Shown in pieces: positions 50,226-58,367 of a stretch of DNA of 64,000 nucleotides. Position 1 is the first letter of the stretch. Each line of letters starts with the position of its first letter. Below the pieces are notes generated by a model. That model had not been told where the DNA came from, made no database searches, and was given only the letters and a program-made list of their open reading frames with translations. This DNA comes from Candidatus Saccharimonadota bacterium (GTDB taxonomy: Bacteria > Patescibacteriota > Saccharimonadia > Saccharimonadales > Saccharimonadaceae): the NCBI GenBank assembly GCA_017513905.1, contig JAFWMR010000010.1, positions 62,001 through 126,000 on the forward strand. The letters run 5' to 3'. The translations under genes and the position numbers were made by a program.

Positions 50226-51731
50226 ATGACAATTGATGATTACCGAAATGAAAGATTAAGAAAACTAGAAGAAATACGCCAACTTGGTATTGACCCATAC
50301 CCGGCCAAGTCCTTCCGCACCACTAAAATTTCGCCCATCATCAGCGATTTCGAAAAATATAATGATCAAACCGTCACAATCGCCGGCCGCATCGTCGCTA
50401 TTCGTTCCTTTGGCAAACTTGCTTTCGTTAAGGTCCGCGATATCTCAGACGAAGTCCAGATTTTCATGACCCAAAAAGACCTCGAAGATGACAAACTATT
50501 CAATACAAAGAGGCTCAAACTCCTCGATACAGGTGATTTTATTGAAGCGACCGGCAAAGTCGGAAAAAGCTCCACTGGAGAGATTTCCGTTTTTGCCGAT
50601 TTTGTCCGTCTTCTTGGTAAAACTCTCCGTCCACTTCCCGGCCGCGATGGTTTCACCAATAAAGAAGAACGCTACCGCCGCCGCTATGTCGATATGAACG
50701 TTAACCCAGAAGTACGTGAACGCCTAGTCCGTCGCAGTAAATTCTGGCAAGCCACACGCCAATTTATGCTCAATCATGGTTTTATCGAAGTAAACGTCCC
50801 TGTCCTCGAGCATACGACGGGCGGCGCCGACGCTACGCCCTTTACTACTCATATGGACGCCTTGGATGAAGACTTTTATCTGCGTATTTCTCACGAGCTC
50901 CCTCTCAAACGCCTTCTCGGCGGTGGCTTTGAAAAAGTTTTCGACATTGGCCCTCGTTTCCGCAATGAAGGCATAGATGACGAACACCTGCCTGAACATA
51001 TAGCCTTTGAGTCTTACGCCGCATACGAAGATTATGAAGATGGCATGAATCTATACGAGGATATGCTAAAATATGTGGCCAAAGAAACATGGGGAACGCT
51101 TAAATTCCATGTGCAAAACTTCGATATCGATTTAGAAAACAACGGCAAACCTTGGCCACGTATAAAATACGCTGATCTCCTAAAGCAAGAATACAATGTC
51201 GACGTTTTTAACCCTAACCGTGAACAGCTCTGCCAAATACTTCGTGACGAGTTTGCAAAATCCGAAGACAAGAATGACACTGCCGCAAAAAAATCTCTAG
51301 AACATACACTCGAAACCGCAACTACGCCTCATCTAATCGACCATGTTTGGAAGCTTATCCGCAAGCGTTCTGCTGGACCATTCTGGTTAGTTGAAGAGCC
51401 CTTAGAGCTTTCTCCTCTAGCTAAGAAAAACCCAGATAATCCAAAAGTCACAGAACGCTTTCATCCTGTTATTGCAGGTACCGAAATGGGGAATGGTTTT
51501 AGTGAGCTAAATGATCCACTTGATCAGCTAGAGAGATTTAAAGAGCAACAGGCTGCTCGCGACGCTGGCGATACTGAAGCTCAAATGCTTGATATAGATT
51601 TTGTCGAAATGCTTGAATATGGAATGCCGCCAGCCTGCGGATGGGGTAACAGCGAACGTAACTTTTGGCTACTAGAGGGTGTCTCTGGGCGTGAGGCCGT
51701 TCCGTTTCCAATTATCAAAAGCAAAGTTTAA
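50226..51731 (+). CDS. lysS: Lysyl-tRNA synthetase, class II
   Basis: A 501-residue protein of normal length. The OB-fold anticodon domain (about 45-150) is followed by the class II core. Motif 1 is near RSKFWQATRQFMLNHGFIEV, motif 2 contains FRNEGIDDEHLPEHI, and motif 3 is WGNSERNFWLLEG-like with a variant ending. CPPAxGWG and the late motif 3 Arg region are recognisable, although the usual GxGIDR reads GWGNSER. That substitution is worth noting, since the terminal Arg is still present. It charges tRNA-Lys. Confidence 0.9.
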   Translation: MTIDDYRNERLRKLEEIRQLGIDPYPAKSFRTTKISPIISDFEKYNDQTVTIAGRIVAIRSFGKLAFVKVRDISDEVQIFMTQKDLEDDKLFNTKRLKLLDTGDFIEATGKVGKSSTGEISVFADFVRLLGKTLRPLPGRDGFTNKEERYRRRYVDMNVNPEVRERLVRRSKFWQATRQFMLNHGFIEVNVPVLEHTTGGADATPFTTHMDALDEDFYLRISHELPLKRLLGGGFEKVFDIGPRFRNEGIDDEHLPEHIAFESYAAYEDYEDGMNLYEDMLKYVAKETWGTLKFHVQNFDIDLENNGKPWPRIKYADLLKQEYNVDVFNPNREQLCQILRDEFAKSEDKNDTAAKKSLEHTLETATTPHLIDHVWKLIRKRSAGPFWLVEEPLELSPLAKKNPDNPKVTERFHPVIAGTEMGNGFSELNDPLDQLERFKEQQAARDAGDTEAQMLDIDFVEMLEYGMPPACGWGNSERNFWLLEGVSGREAVPFPIIKSKV

Positions 51732-51761
51732 AGATTTCTAGATCTGAGCTAATTCAAATTA

Positions 51762-52652
51762 TCATTCTAAATATTCTTTTTGCTTCTTCTCGCGAAGCAA
51801 AAACATAGCATAACCAACCCAGACTGAGCAAACAATAATTCCAATACCCAACATCAATACGACTGGATATTCTGCGAATTGCTCAAACGGCAATAAGTCA
51901 GCCTCCGTCACAAACCAAGCATTTGTCACCATACTTCCAAAATCCCAAAGACCGTGTAGCAGTGCGACGGCCCAAAGCGAACCACTTCGCGCGTAAATAG
52001 CCGCATAAATCATCCCCATTCCGCACACTACTAATGCTTGTGTAGCTACATAACTCCAATTAGCACCCTCTACATTGATGTTAGTAAGATGAGCCGCGCC
52101 AAAAAGCAAGCCAGTGATGATTACCGTCCAGATTACAGCCTTTCGCGTCTTCTTACCGAAAATATCAGACAAAATATTCTGCACTAAACCCCTAAAAAGC
52201 AACTCCTCTGCTATGCCAATGCCAAAAACAACTGCAATCGTCATAGAGACAGCATGCAGAAGCGGAGCATGTGCCATGCCGGACGAAAGCGAAGAAGAAA
52301 TATTAGAAATCAACGTAAGGGACGAGATAACTAATGACGCTAAGCCCATGAACAACCCCTTGCCTAGCTTGCTCCACGAAAAAGCCAATATCCCCCTCTT
52401 GTTCAGAAAAAAAGTCATCCCCAAAAGAACAACTATACTAAAAACGTAATCAATTAGCATCGTGACACCTTCATCTAGCTTGTCATATAACCCTAACCAT
52501 CTATCCATTATGAGATCTGATACTATGAAATCCATAAAGAGGAAATAAAACACCACTATTACTACGATTAGCAACAGCTTTCTTGCCACGACATACTTAT
52601 TATTGTTTAATTTTGCTCTCTTAACATTCTTTTTAGTTTTCTTTGTCGTCAT
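51762..52652 (-). CDS. CPBP (CAAX/Abi-type) intramembrane protease
   Basis: A 296-residue membrane protein with a basic N-terminus (KKTKKNVKRAK) and about eight hydrophobic helices. EELLFRGLVQNIL (about 149) is the EExxxR motif, FGAAHLTN (about 187) supplies the His, and LLHGLWDFG (about 237) is motif 4. It is a probable intramembrane endopeptidase. A TGA-TATAAT seven bases before ATG 52652 suggests a leaderless mRNA. It is divergent from the small membrane protein gene at 52714. Confidence 0.85.
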   Translation of the reverse strand: MTTKKTKKNVKRAKLNNNKYVVARKLLLIVVIVVFYFLFMDFIVSDLIMDRWLGLYDKLDEGVTMLIDYVFSIVVLLGMTFFLNKRGILAFSWSKLGKGLFMGLASLVISSLTLISNISSSLSSGMAHAPLLHAVSMTIAVVFGIGIAEELLFRGLVQNILSDIFGKKTRKAVIWTVIITGLLFGAAHLTNINVEGANWSYVATQALVVCGMGMIYAAIYARSGSLWAVALLHGLWDFGSMVTNAWFVTEADLLPFEQFAEYPVVLMLGIGIIVCSVWVGYAMFLLREKKQKEYLE

Positions 52653-52668
52653 ATTATGAATTATATCA
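52653..52668 (-). promoter_or_regulatory. Extended -10 promoter placed for a leaderless CPBP mRNA
   Basis: On the minus strand TGA-TATAAT ends seven bases before ATG 52652, back to back with the TGC-TATAAT promoter (52675-52683) of the divergent gene. Confidence 0.6.
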
Positions 52669-52713
52669 CGCTTATGCTATAATAAACCCAATAGCAATTA
52701 AAAAAGGACTTTC

Positions 52714-53214
52714 ATGCCAGCTCAAAAAACGAAAAAAGCTCCTGATAAAACCAGAAGGACTAACGTCCCCCAAAAAACAAACGCTTCCAAAAAATCAAGC
52801 GTCCAAAAAAACACAGATAAATCAAATTGCAAGAAGACATTAGCCATTATAGGCATCATTGTCCCCGCCGCATTTATCCTTATCACTACTTTTTATTGGC
52901 CGACAACAAAAACCGGATATTACGTTCGTGATGTCGTTGCTTTGCTCGCTGGCATAATTGGTATCGTATTAAGTCGCATCGGTAAATCACAAGAAACTAA
53001 AAAACTCGCTACAGCAGGCCTTATAGTCAGCATCATTGATGTAATTCTTATGGTTAGTGATTTGATGACCGTACCATATATTTCCAAAATACTCAAAAAT
53101 TGCGAAGTAAGTGACGATGGTACCACAGCAATTTGTGAAATGGAATTCGGTGGTCAAAAAACAAAAGTACCAACACCAATTCCAATCTACTTTATAGAAG
53201 AGGAGGAAAAATAA
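52714..53214 (+). CDS. Small membrane protein with basic N-terminus
   Basis: A 166-residue protein. Residues 1-42 are very rich in Lys, Thr and Ser. Three hydrophobic helices follow (about 45-63, 70-88, 100-120). The C-terminal tail (about 125-166) has two Cys residues and an acidic end (FIEEEEK). I do not recognise the family. TATAAT at 52678-52683 gives a leader of about 24 bases with AAAAGGAC before the ATG. The lactate dehydrogenase gene starts one base after its stop, so the two are co-transcribed. Confidence 0.7.
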   Translation: MPAQKTKKAPDKTRRTNVPQKTNASKKSSVQKNTDKSNCKKTLAIIGIIVPAAFILITTFYWPTTKTGYYVRDVVALLAGIIGIVLSRIGKSQETKKLATAGLIVSIIDVILMVSDLMTVPYISKILKNCEVSDDGTTAICEMEFGGQKTKVPTPIPIYFIEEEEK

Positions 53215-53215
53215 T

Positions 53216-54133
53216 ATGTCAAACAAAGTAATGATTATTGGAACCGGCAATGTCGGTGCGTCAATTGCCTTTTCTCTAATCAATCAACGCACTGCCGTTA
53301 ACGAGCTTGTGCTCGTAGATATTAATGCTGCTGATGCAGAGGGCGAAGCTATGGATCTACGTGACGCTCTTGCTGTTGCGCCTAGCTACATGAAGATTAA
53401 AGCTGGCACATACGCCGATGCGCGTGGTTGCGACATCATAGTTATTACCGCAGGCGCCAATCAAAAGCCAGGAGAGACTCGCTTAGATCTACTTAAGAAG
53501 AACGCTTCCATCTTCCGGCCTATGGTCAAAGAGATTATGTCAAACGGTTTCCGCGGCATTTTCTTAGTCATTACCAATCCGATGGACATCATGACATATC
53601 TAGTCTGGAAATACTCGGGTCTTCCATCCGACCACGTCATCGGCTCAGGCACAGTACTTGATTCCGCCCGTCTCCGACTTAAACTCTCTGAACGTCTCAA
53701 CATAAACCCAAAGTCGATTCACGCATTCCAAGTCGCCGAGCACGGCGATACGGAGTTTGCACTCTGGTCTACCGCCAGCATTTCCGGACAGCCAATTACT
53801 AGCCTGCTCAATAAGGAAGCTCTCTCGGAAATCGAAGATTACGCCAGAAACGAAGCCTACGAAATTATTGCTAGAAAGGGCGCCACACACTATGGCATAG
53901 GTGTATGCGCTACGCATATTATACACAGCATTCTTAACGATGAGCGTCGCGTTCTTCCAATTTCGTCATACGACGATTATCACAATGTCTTCACGGGTTT
54001 TCCAACCATTATAGGCCGGCACGGTGTAATTAAGCGCCTCGATATTAAGCTCTCCGAGGAAGAGGGAATTAAGTACCAGAAATCAGTCAACACCTTGCAA
54101 GAAGCCATCAAATCGCTTCATGTTCGAGCCTAA
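53216..54133 (+). CDS. ldh: L-lactate dehydrogenase
   Basis: A 305-residue NAD-dependent dehydrogenase. IIGTGNVGASIAF is the nucleotide-binding GxGxxG. VITAGANQKPGETRLDL contains the Gln of the substrate loop that favours lactate over malate dehydrogenase. ITNPMDIMTY, GSGTVLDSARLR and the catalytic His in VAEHGDTEFALWS follow. It reduces pyruvate to lactate and regenerates NAD+ in fermentation. GAGGAGGAAAAATAAT precedes the ATG. It is co-transcribed with the small membrane protein gene. Confidence 0.92.
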   Translation: MSNKVMIIGTGNVGASIAFSLINQRTAVNELVLVDINAADAEGEAMDLRDALAVAPSYMKIKAGTYADARGCDIIVITAGANQKPGETRLDLLKKNASIFRPMVKEIMSNGFRGIFLVITNPMDIMTYLVWKYSGLPSDHVIGSGTVLDSARLRLKLSERLNINPKSIHAFQVAEHGDTEFALWSTASISGQPITSLLNKEALSEIEDYARNEAYEIIARKGATHYGIGVCATHIIHSILNDERRVLPISSYDDYHNVFTGFPTIIGRHGVIKRLDIKLSEEEGIKYQKSVNTLQEAIKSLHVRA

Positions 54134-54150
54134 ATAATCTCAAAATCATT

Positions 54151-54163
54151 TATAATATATATT
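54151..54163 (+). promoter_or_regulatory. -10 promoter placed for a leaderless mRNA
   Basis: TATAAT (54151-54156) ends seven bases before ATG 54164. No Shine-Dalgarno sequence is seen. Confidence 0.55.
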
Positions 54164-56575
54164 ATGAAGAAGTTATTTTTGGCACTAATAACATCAACTT
54201 TAATCGTTGCGGGTGTCTTGTTAGAACCCAGTATTGCTTCTGCCACCGTAAACGATTTTTATTTTGACTCTTTCGAAGCCGACTATTTTCTTGCCAAATC
54301 TCCATCTGGACGAGGAGATCTCATGATAAAAGAAAAGCTGGTCGCCGTTTTTCCTGACTACGATCAAAACCACGGTATCGAACGCTGTCTTCCACAAACA
54401 TCGTTCAGCGGTACCGCTAGCCTTGACGAGTCATCCATCGCCGTTTCATTAAATGACGAACCTGTGCCGTACACCATAGAAGATAACTATTCAAAAACGT
54501 GCATCCGCATAGGAGACGCTGAAAAATACATACATGGAAACAATACCTACAAGATTGACTACATATACAAAAATGTAATCATCGATCCATATGATTCCGA
54601 CAATCAAGAGCTATACTGGAATACCAACGGCACTGGTTGGGCACAAAAGTTTAATTCTCTAACGGCTACAGTTCATATACCAAACGAGCTAGCTAGCTCT
54701 ATCCAAGACACGGAACCGTCTTGTTACGTAGGAGCCTATGGTGTATCTGGACCAAGTGCCCGCGAACGCTGCGAAATAACATCTTCGAACTCCAAACAGA
54801 CAATTGTTTTCAAGGTTACAAAAATTGATGAGGAATCCGCCGATGATTCATCTCCAAGTTTAAATGCATATGAAACTTTGACTTTCGACATAGAGTTTGA
54901 ACCAAACACATTCACGGTTGCAGAAACATCGTCCAGAACAGAAGAATACACATCAACGCTAACCGGGACAAATAAATTCTATTTTGAATCCGCCACCTTC
55001 GACTATTATTTATCTAAAAATCCGAACAATTCTTCCCACATGGAAGTCAAGGAAGTACTTACCGCAATTTTTCCTAATACTAATCAAAATCACGGTATTG
55101 AACGCTGTATCCCTAACAAATTCCGTAGTGTCAAAACGCTTAACAAAAGCTCTTTTTCCGTTACAAGGAACGGTGCTAAGGAAAATTTCTCAACAAACAC
55201 CGAAGATGATGTCACTTGCTATCGAATTGGCAATGCTGATTCATACGTTCACGGTACGCAAACTTATGAAATAAATTACTATTTCGACAACGTTATTCTG
55301 CAGCCATATAATTCCGATAACCAGGAGCTCTACTGGGACACTAACGGTACTAGCTGGCCTCAAAAGTTTCTTTCGCTCACTGCCACCGTTCATCTCTCTG
55401 ACGACATCGCAGAATCCTTCCTAGGGCAGACATCCTGTTATGTTGGCAGTTATGGCACATCTGGAAGCAATCGCTGTATAACCAAAACATCCGAATCTGG
55501 TAAAGAGATAACTTTCTCCACACAAAATCTCAGTGGCTACGAAAACCTCAGCCTTGATCTAGAATTTGCGCCAGACACCTTCTATATTACACCAGACTTA
55601 ACACCGATTATCACTGGAGTAATCGCCGCCTCTACCGCAATCGGCATCGCCGCCCGTTCCATCCACACACACAAAAAAGCTAAAGAACGCAATGCTGACA
55701 AAATCTCCGCAGCAAACAGTCCAAAGCCAGTTCAATACATCCCGCGCCATGATCTATCTGTGGCTCAAGCAAAAGAAGTTTGGATGAATTCAACCAGTAC
55801 CGACACTAAAGTAGCATCTTTAATGGAGCTAGCCGTCCACCATAAAATCGAATTAGAGAAAACGGAAAAAGAATCAAAATTCTTTAAAATCAAATCAAAT
55901 ACCTGGAAAATCCATGTCAAGAACCTAAACAACGTACCGGAAGAACAGGTTATTGTTCTGCAAATTCTAAACGGCGGTTCTTCCGTCCATGACGGAGATA
56001 TCATTAAAGTAGAGAACCAGTCCTACTCATCTAGAGTTGCATCTCTTGCTACTAAATATAACAACGTAATTGAAAACGAACTAAAAACTAAAGGGTTATT
56101 CGAGCACGACGATAGAAAAAAACATTATATTCTTGCTTCCAAATATAACAAATACGAAGATAGAACTATAAAAGGCATTGAAGCATCTAACTATTACGAC
56201 GGCCTAGAAGAATACATAAAGCTCGCCGAGAAAGATCGCATCAAATTCCTTCATTCCGTAAAAGGAGCCGACGTTTCTCATGCTGGTATCGTCAAACTAT
56301 ACGAAAAACTTCTTCCATATGCCATTATATTCAATTGCGAAGATTCCTGGCTCGAAGAGTTAAATAAATACTACCAGCTGCCTGATGTCGAGGAACCAGA
56401 TTGGCTCGCAACTGGGCTAATTCTTTCGTCATCTGACTTTAGTAGCTTCCGTTCTTCAACCATGTCGTCTGTGTCGTCCGCCACAATTTCGAGCGACTCA
56501 GGTGGCTCATCTGGCGGCGGAGGCGGGGGCTTCTCTGGCGGCGGAGGCGGGGGTGGCGGAGGAGGAGGATGGTAA
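54164..56575 (+). CDS. DUF2207-type membrane protein with duplicated ectodomain
   Basis: An 803-residue protein. The signal peptide (1-27, ending ASA) is followed by two similar extracellular domains, about 28-255 and 270-480. Each begins FYF(D/E)S..., has NHGIERC(L/I)P, YxHG..TYxI.Y and SDNQELYW(N/D)TNGT, and ends EFxPxTF. A membrane helix at about 480-500 leads to a cytoplasmic helical region (about 520-760). The tail is a Ser-rich segment and then a run of Gly ending in W, as in many DUF2207 proteins. A single ectodomain is usual, so the tandem copy is notable. Function is unknown. Confidence 0.75.
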   Translation: MKKLFLALITSTLIVAGVLLEPSIASATVNDFYFDSFEADYFLAKSPSGRGDLMIKEKLVAVFPDYDQNHGIERCLPQTSFSGTASLDESSIAVSLNDEPVPYTIEDNYSKTCIRIGDAEKYIHGNNTYKIDYIYKNVIIDPYDSDNQELYWNTNGTGWAQKFNSLTATVHIPNELASSIQDTEPSCYVGAYGVSGPSARERCEITSSNSKQTIVFKVTKIDEESADDSSPSLNAYETLTFDIEFEPNTFTVAETSSRTEEYTSTLTGTNKFYFESATFDYYLSKNPNNSSHMEVKEVLTAIFPNTNQNHGIERCIPNKFRSVKTLNKSSFSVTRNGAKENFSTNTEDDVTCYRIGNADSYVHGTQTYEINYYFDNVILQPYNSDNQELYWDTNGTSWPQKFLSLTATVHLSDDIAESFLGQTSCYVGSYGTSGSNRCITKTSESGKEITFSTQNLSGYENLSLDLEFAPDTFYITPDLTPIITGVIAASTAIGIAARSIHTHKKAKERNADKISAANSPKPVQYIPRHDLSVAQAKEVWMNSTSTDTKVASLMELAVHHKIELEKTEKESKFFKIKSNTWKIHVKNLNNVPEEQVIVLQILNGGSSVHDGDIIKVENQSYSSRVASLATKYNNVIENELKTKGLFEHDDRKKHYILASKYNKYEDRTIKGIEASNYYDGLEEYIKLAEKDRIKFLHSVKGADVSHAGIVKLYEKLLPYAIIFNCEDSWLEELNKYYQLPDVEEPDWLATGLILSSSDFSSFRSSTMSSVSSATISSDSGGSSGGGGGGFSGGGGGGGGGGGW

Positions 56576-56633
56576 TCCATCTTCAATACAAGCTATAATG
56601 CTTTAGAACAACCTCCACTATCAGGCTAAACTG

Positions 56634-56648
56634 TGCTATAATAATCCC
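56634..56648 (+). promoter_or_regulatory. Extended -10 promoter placed for a leaderless serS mRNA
   Basis: TGC (56634-56636) and TATAAT (56637-56642) end six bases before ATG 56649. Confidence 0.65.
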
Positions 56649-57956
56649 ATGTTAGACATTAATTATATCCGCACCCATAAAGCGGACGTCGAGTATGCCA
56701 TCAAATCCAAGGCTTACGAAGTCGATCTCGATGAACTGCTCCGCCTCAGCGACGAACGTAAATCCCTCACTCAGCAAATTGAACAGCTTCAACAATCACG
56801 TAATGCCAATTCTGCCGAGATCAAACGCCTCGGCGGCAAACCAGATCCAAAACTCATTGCATCTGGTAAGAAAATCAAGGCCGACCTTGCCAAACTCGAA
56901 GATAAGCTCGCTAAGCTCGAGCCTACTTATACCAATCTACTCAAGTCCGTACCAAACGTCCCTGAGAAGGACGTCCCATACGGTCTCTCCGAAGACGAAA
57001 ACGAAGTCGCTGAAGTTATTGGCGAACCAACAAAATTTGATTTCACACCTAAAAATCACTACGAATTAGCATCCATTCGCGATTGGATCGATAAAGAACG
57101 CGCTGCTAAAGTAACCGGCGCACGATTCGCTTATATCAAAGGCGATCTCGTCAAACTTCAGATGGCGATTATTAACTTTGTCATCAACTCTCTTACTAAT
57201 CAATCCGTCATCAAGAAAATTATCAAGGATAATCACCTTACGGAGCTTTCCGATAAACCTTTCACGCCCGTCCTACCACCTCTTATGCTCCGTACTGAGA
57301 TGTATGACGCCATGGATCGTCTCGAACCTCGCGAAGATCGCTACAAGATCGACGGAGAAGAGTTATGGCTCCAGGGTAGTGCCGAACACGTACTCGGTAG
57401 CATGCACGCTGGAGAAATATTCGAAGAAGCAAATCTACCTATTCGCTATTTGGGTTACGCCACCTCCTTCCGCCAAGAGGCTGGCACCTATGGCAAGGAT
57501 ATGGAAGGCATCATTCGCATGCATCAATTCGACAAGCTCGAAATGGAAAGCTTCTCCACCAAAGAAACATCTCGCAAAGAACATGAGCTATTTGTAGCTA
57601 TTCAGCGTTGGTTACTCGAACAGCTTGAGCTACCATATCGCGTCATTCGCAAATGCACTTTTGATATCGGCAAACCAGATGCGCGTGGTATAGATATGGA
57701 AGTCTGGCTTCCTGGCCAGAACAAATACCGCGAAACTCATACTGCCGACTATATGACCGATTATCAATCGCGCCGCCTCAACACCCGTGTTCGTCGTGAA
57801 TCTGGCGAGCTCGAGCTTGTCCACACAAACGACGCTACGGCATTTGCTCTCGGCCGTATCATGGTCGCCATCATCGAAAATTATCAGACTGCCGATAATA
57901 AAGTTAAAATCCCAACCGTTCTCAAACCCTATTTAAACAACAAGGAGGAATTATAA
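56649..57956 (+). CDS. serS: Seryl-tRNA synthetase
   Basis: A 435-residue protein of normal length. The N-terminal helical arm (about 30-100, coiled coil with KSLTQQIEQLQQSRNANSAEI) binds tRNA-Ser. The class II core follows with LPPLMLRTEMYDAMDRL, LQGSAEHVLGSMHAGEIF (the TAEV-type serine-binding motif with SAEH), RYLGYATSFRQEAGTYGKDMEG (motif 2) and a motif 3 near ALGRIMVAIIENYQ. It charges tRNA-Ser. It is followed by hpf after three bases, so the pair is an operon. Confidence 0.95.
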   Translation: MLDINYIRTHKADVEYAIKSKAYEVDLDELLRLSDERKSLTQQIEQLQQSRNANSAEIKRLGGKPDPKLIASGKKIKADLAKLEDKLAKLEPTYTNLLKSVPNVPEKDVPYGLSEDENEVAEVIGEPTKFDFTPKNHYELASIRDWIDKERAAKVTGARFAYIKGDLVKLQMAIINFVINSLTNQSVIKKIIKDNHLTELSDKPFTPVLPPLMLRTEMYDAMDRLEPREDRYKIDGEELWLQGSAEHVLGSMHAGEIFEEANLPIRYLGYATSFRQEAGTYGKDMEGIIRMHQFDKLEMESFSTKETSRKEHELFVAIQRWLLEQLELPYRVIRKCTFDIGKPDARGIDMEVWLPGQNKYRETHTADYMTDYQSRRLNTRVRRESGELELVHTNDATAFALGRIMVAIIENYQTADNKVKIPTVLKPYLNNKEEL

Positions 57957-57959
57957 ACC

Positions 57960-58325
57960 ATGATTAGCAAAGTTGACATCTCTGGCTCCAACTACAAAAT
58001 CGAAGAAAACTTCAAAAAATACGTCCAAAAAAAGATTGGGAAGCTCGATCGCTATCTGCCACGCGCCCACAAAAAAGACGTCGTCGCAAAAGTTGTCGTC
58101 ACGGAAGTAAATCGTGATCACGGCAATAAATACGAATTATCCGTAGCTATGGAAATCCCTGGTGGCAAAGTTATCTCTGCTAAAGACGAATGTTCTAACC
58201 TATATGCTGGCATAGACATCGTTGAAGCTAAGCTCACCGGCCAAATCCGTCGCTTCAAACTAGAACAGAACCCACATCTAAAGAAAGAAAAACGCGGCTT
58301 CAAAGGTTTGTTCAAGCGTGGCTAA
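57960..58325 (+). CDS. hpf: Ribosome hibernation-promoting factor (short HPF/RaiA type)
   Basis: A 121-residue protein of the short S30AE type. It starts MISKVDISGSNYKI, with LDRYLPRAHKKDVVAKVVV, ELSVAMEIPGGKVISA and DLYAGIDIVEAKLTGQIRR-like segments typical of the domain, then a basic tail (KKEKRGFKGLFKRG). It lacks the long-form C-terminal dimerisation domain. It binds the 30S decoding centre in slow growth. AAGGAGGAATTATAAACC lies between serS and this ATG. Confidence 0.88.
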   Translation: MISKVDISGSNYKIEENFKKYVQKKIGKLDRYLPRAHKKDVVAKVVVTEVNRDHGNKYELSVAMEIPGGKVISAKDECSNLYAGIDIVEAKLTGQIRRFKLEQNPHLKKEKRGFKGLFKRG

Positions 58326-58327
58326 TA

Positions 58328-58361
58328 TGGTAAAATAGAACAGATACATAATTCCGTGGAG
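58328..58361 (+). promoter_or_regulatory. Extended -10 promoter and ribosome-binding site of secA
   Basis: TGG-TAAAAT (58328-58336) gives a start near 58343. GGAG (58358-58361) precedes ATG 58368, so this mRNA has a short leader. Confidence 0.55.
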
Positions 58362-58367
58362 TAAGCA

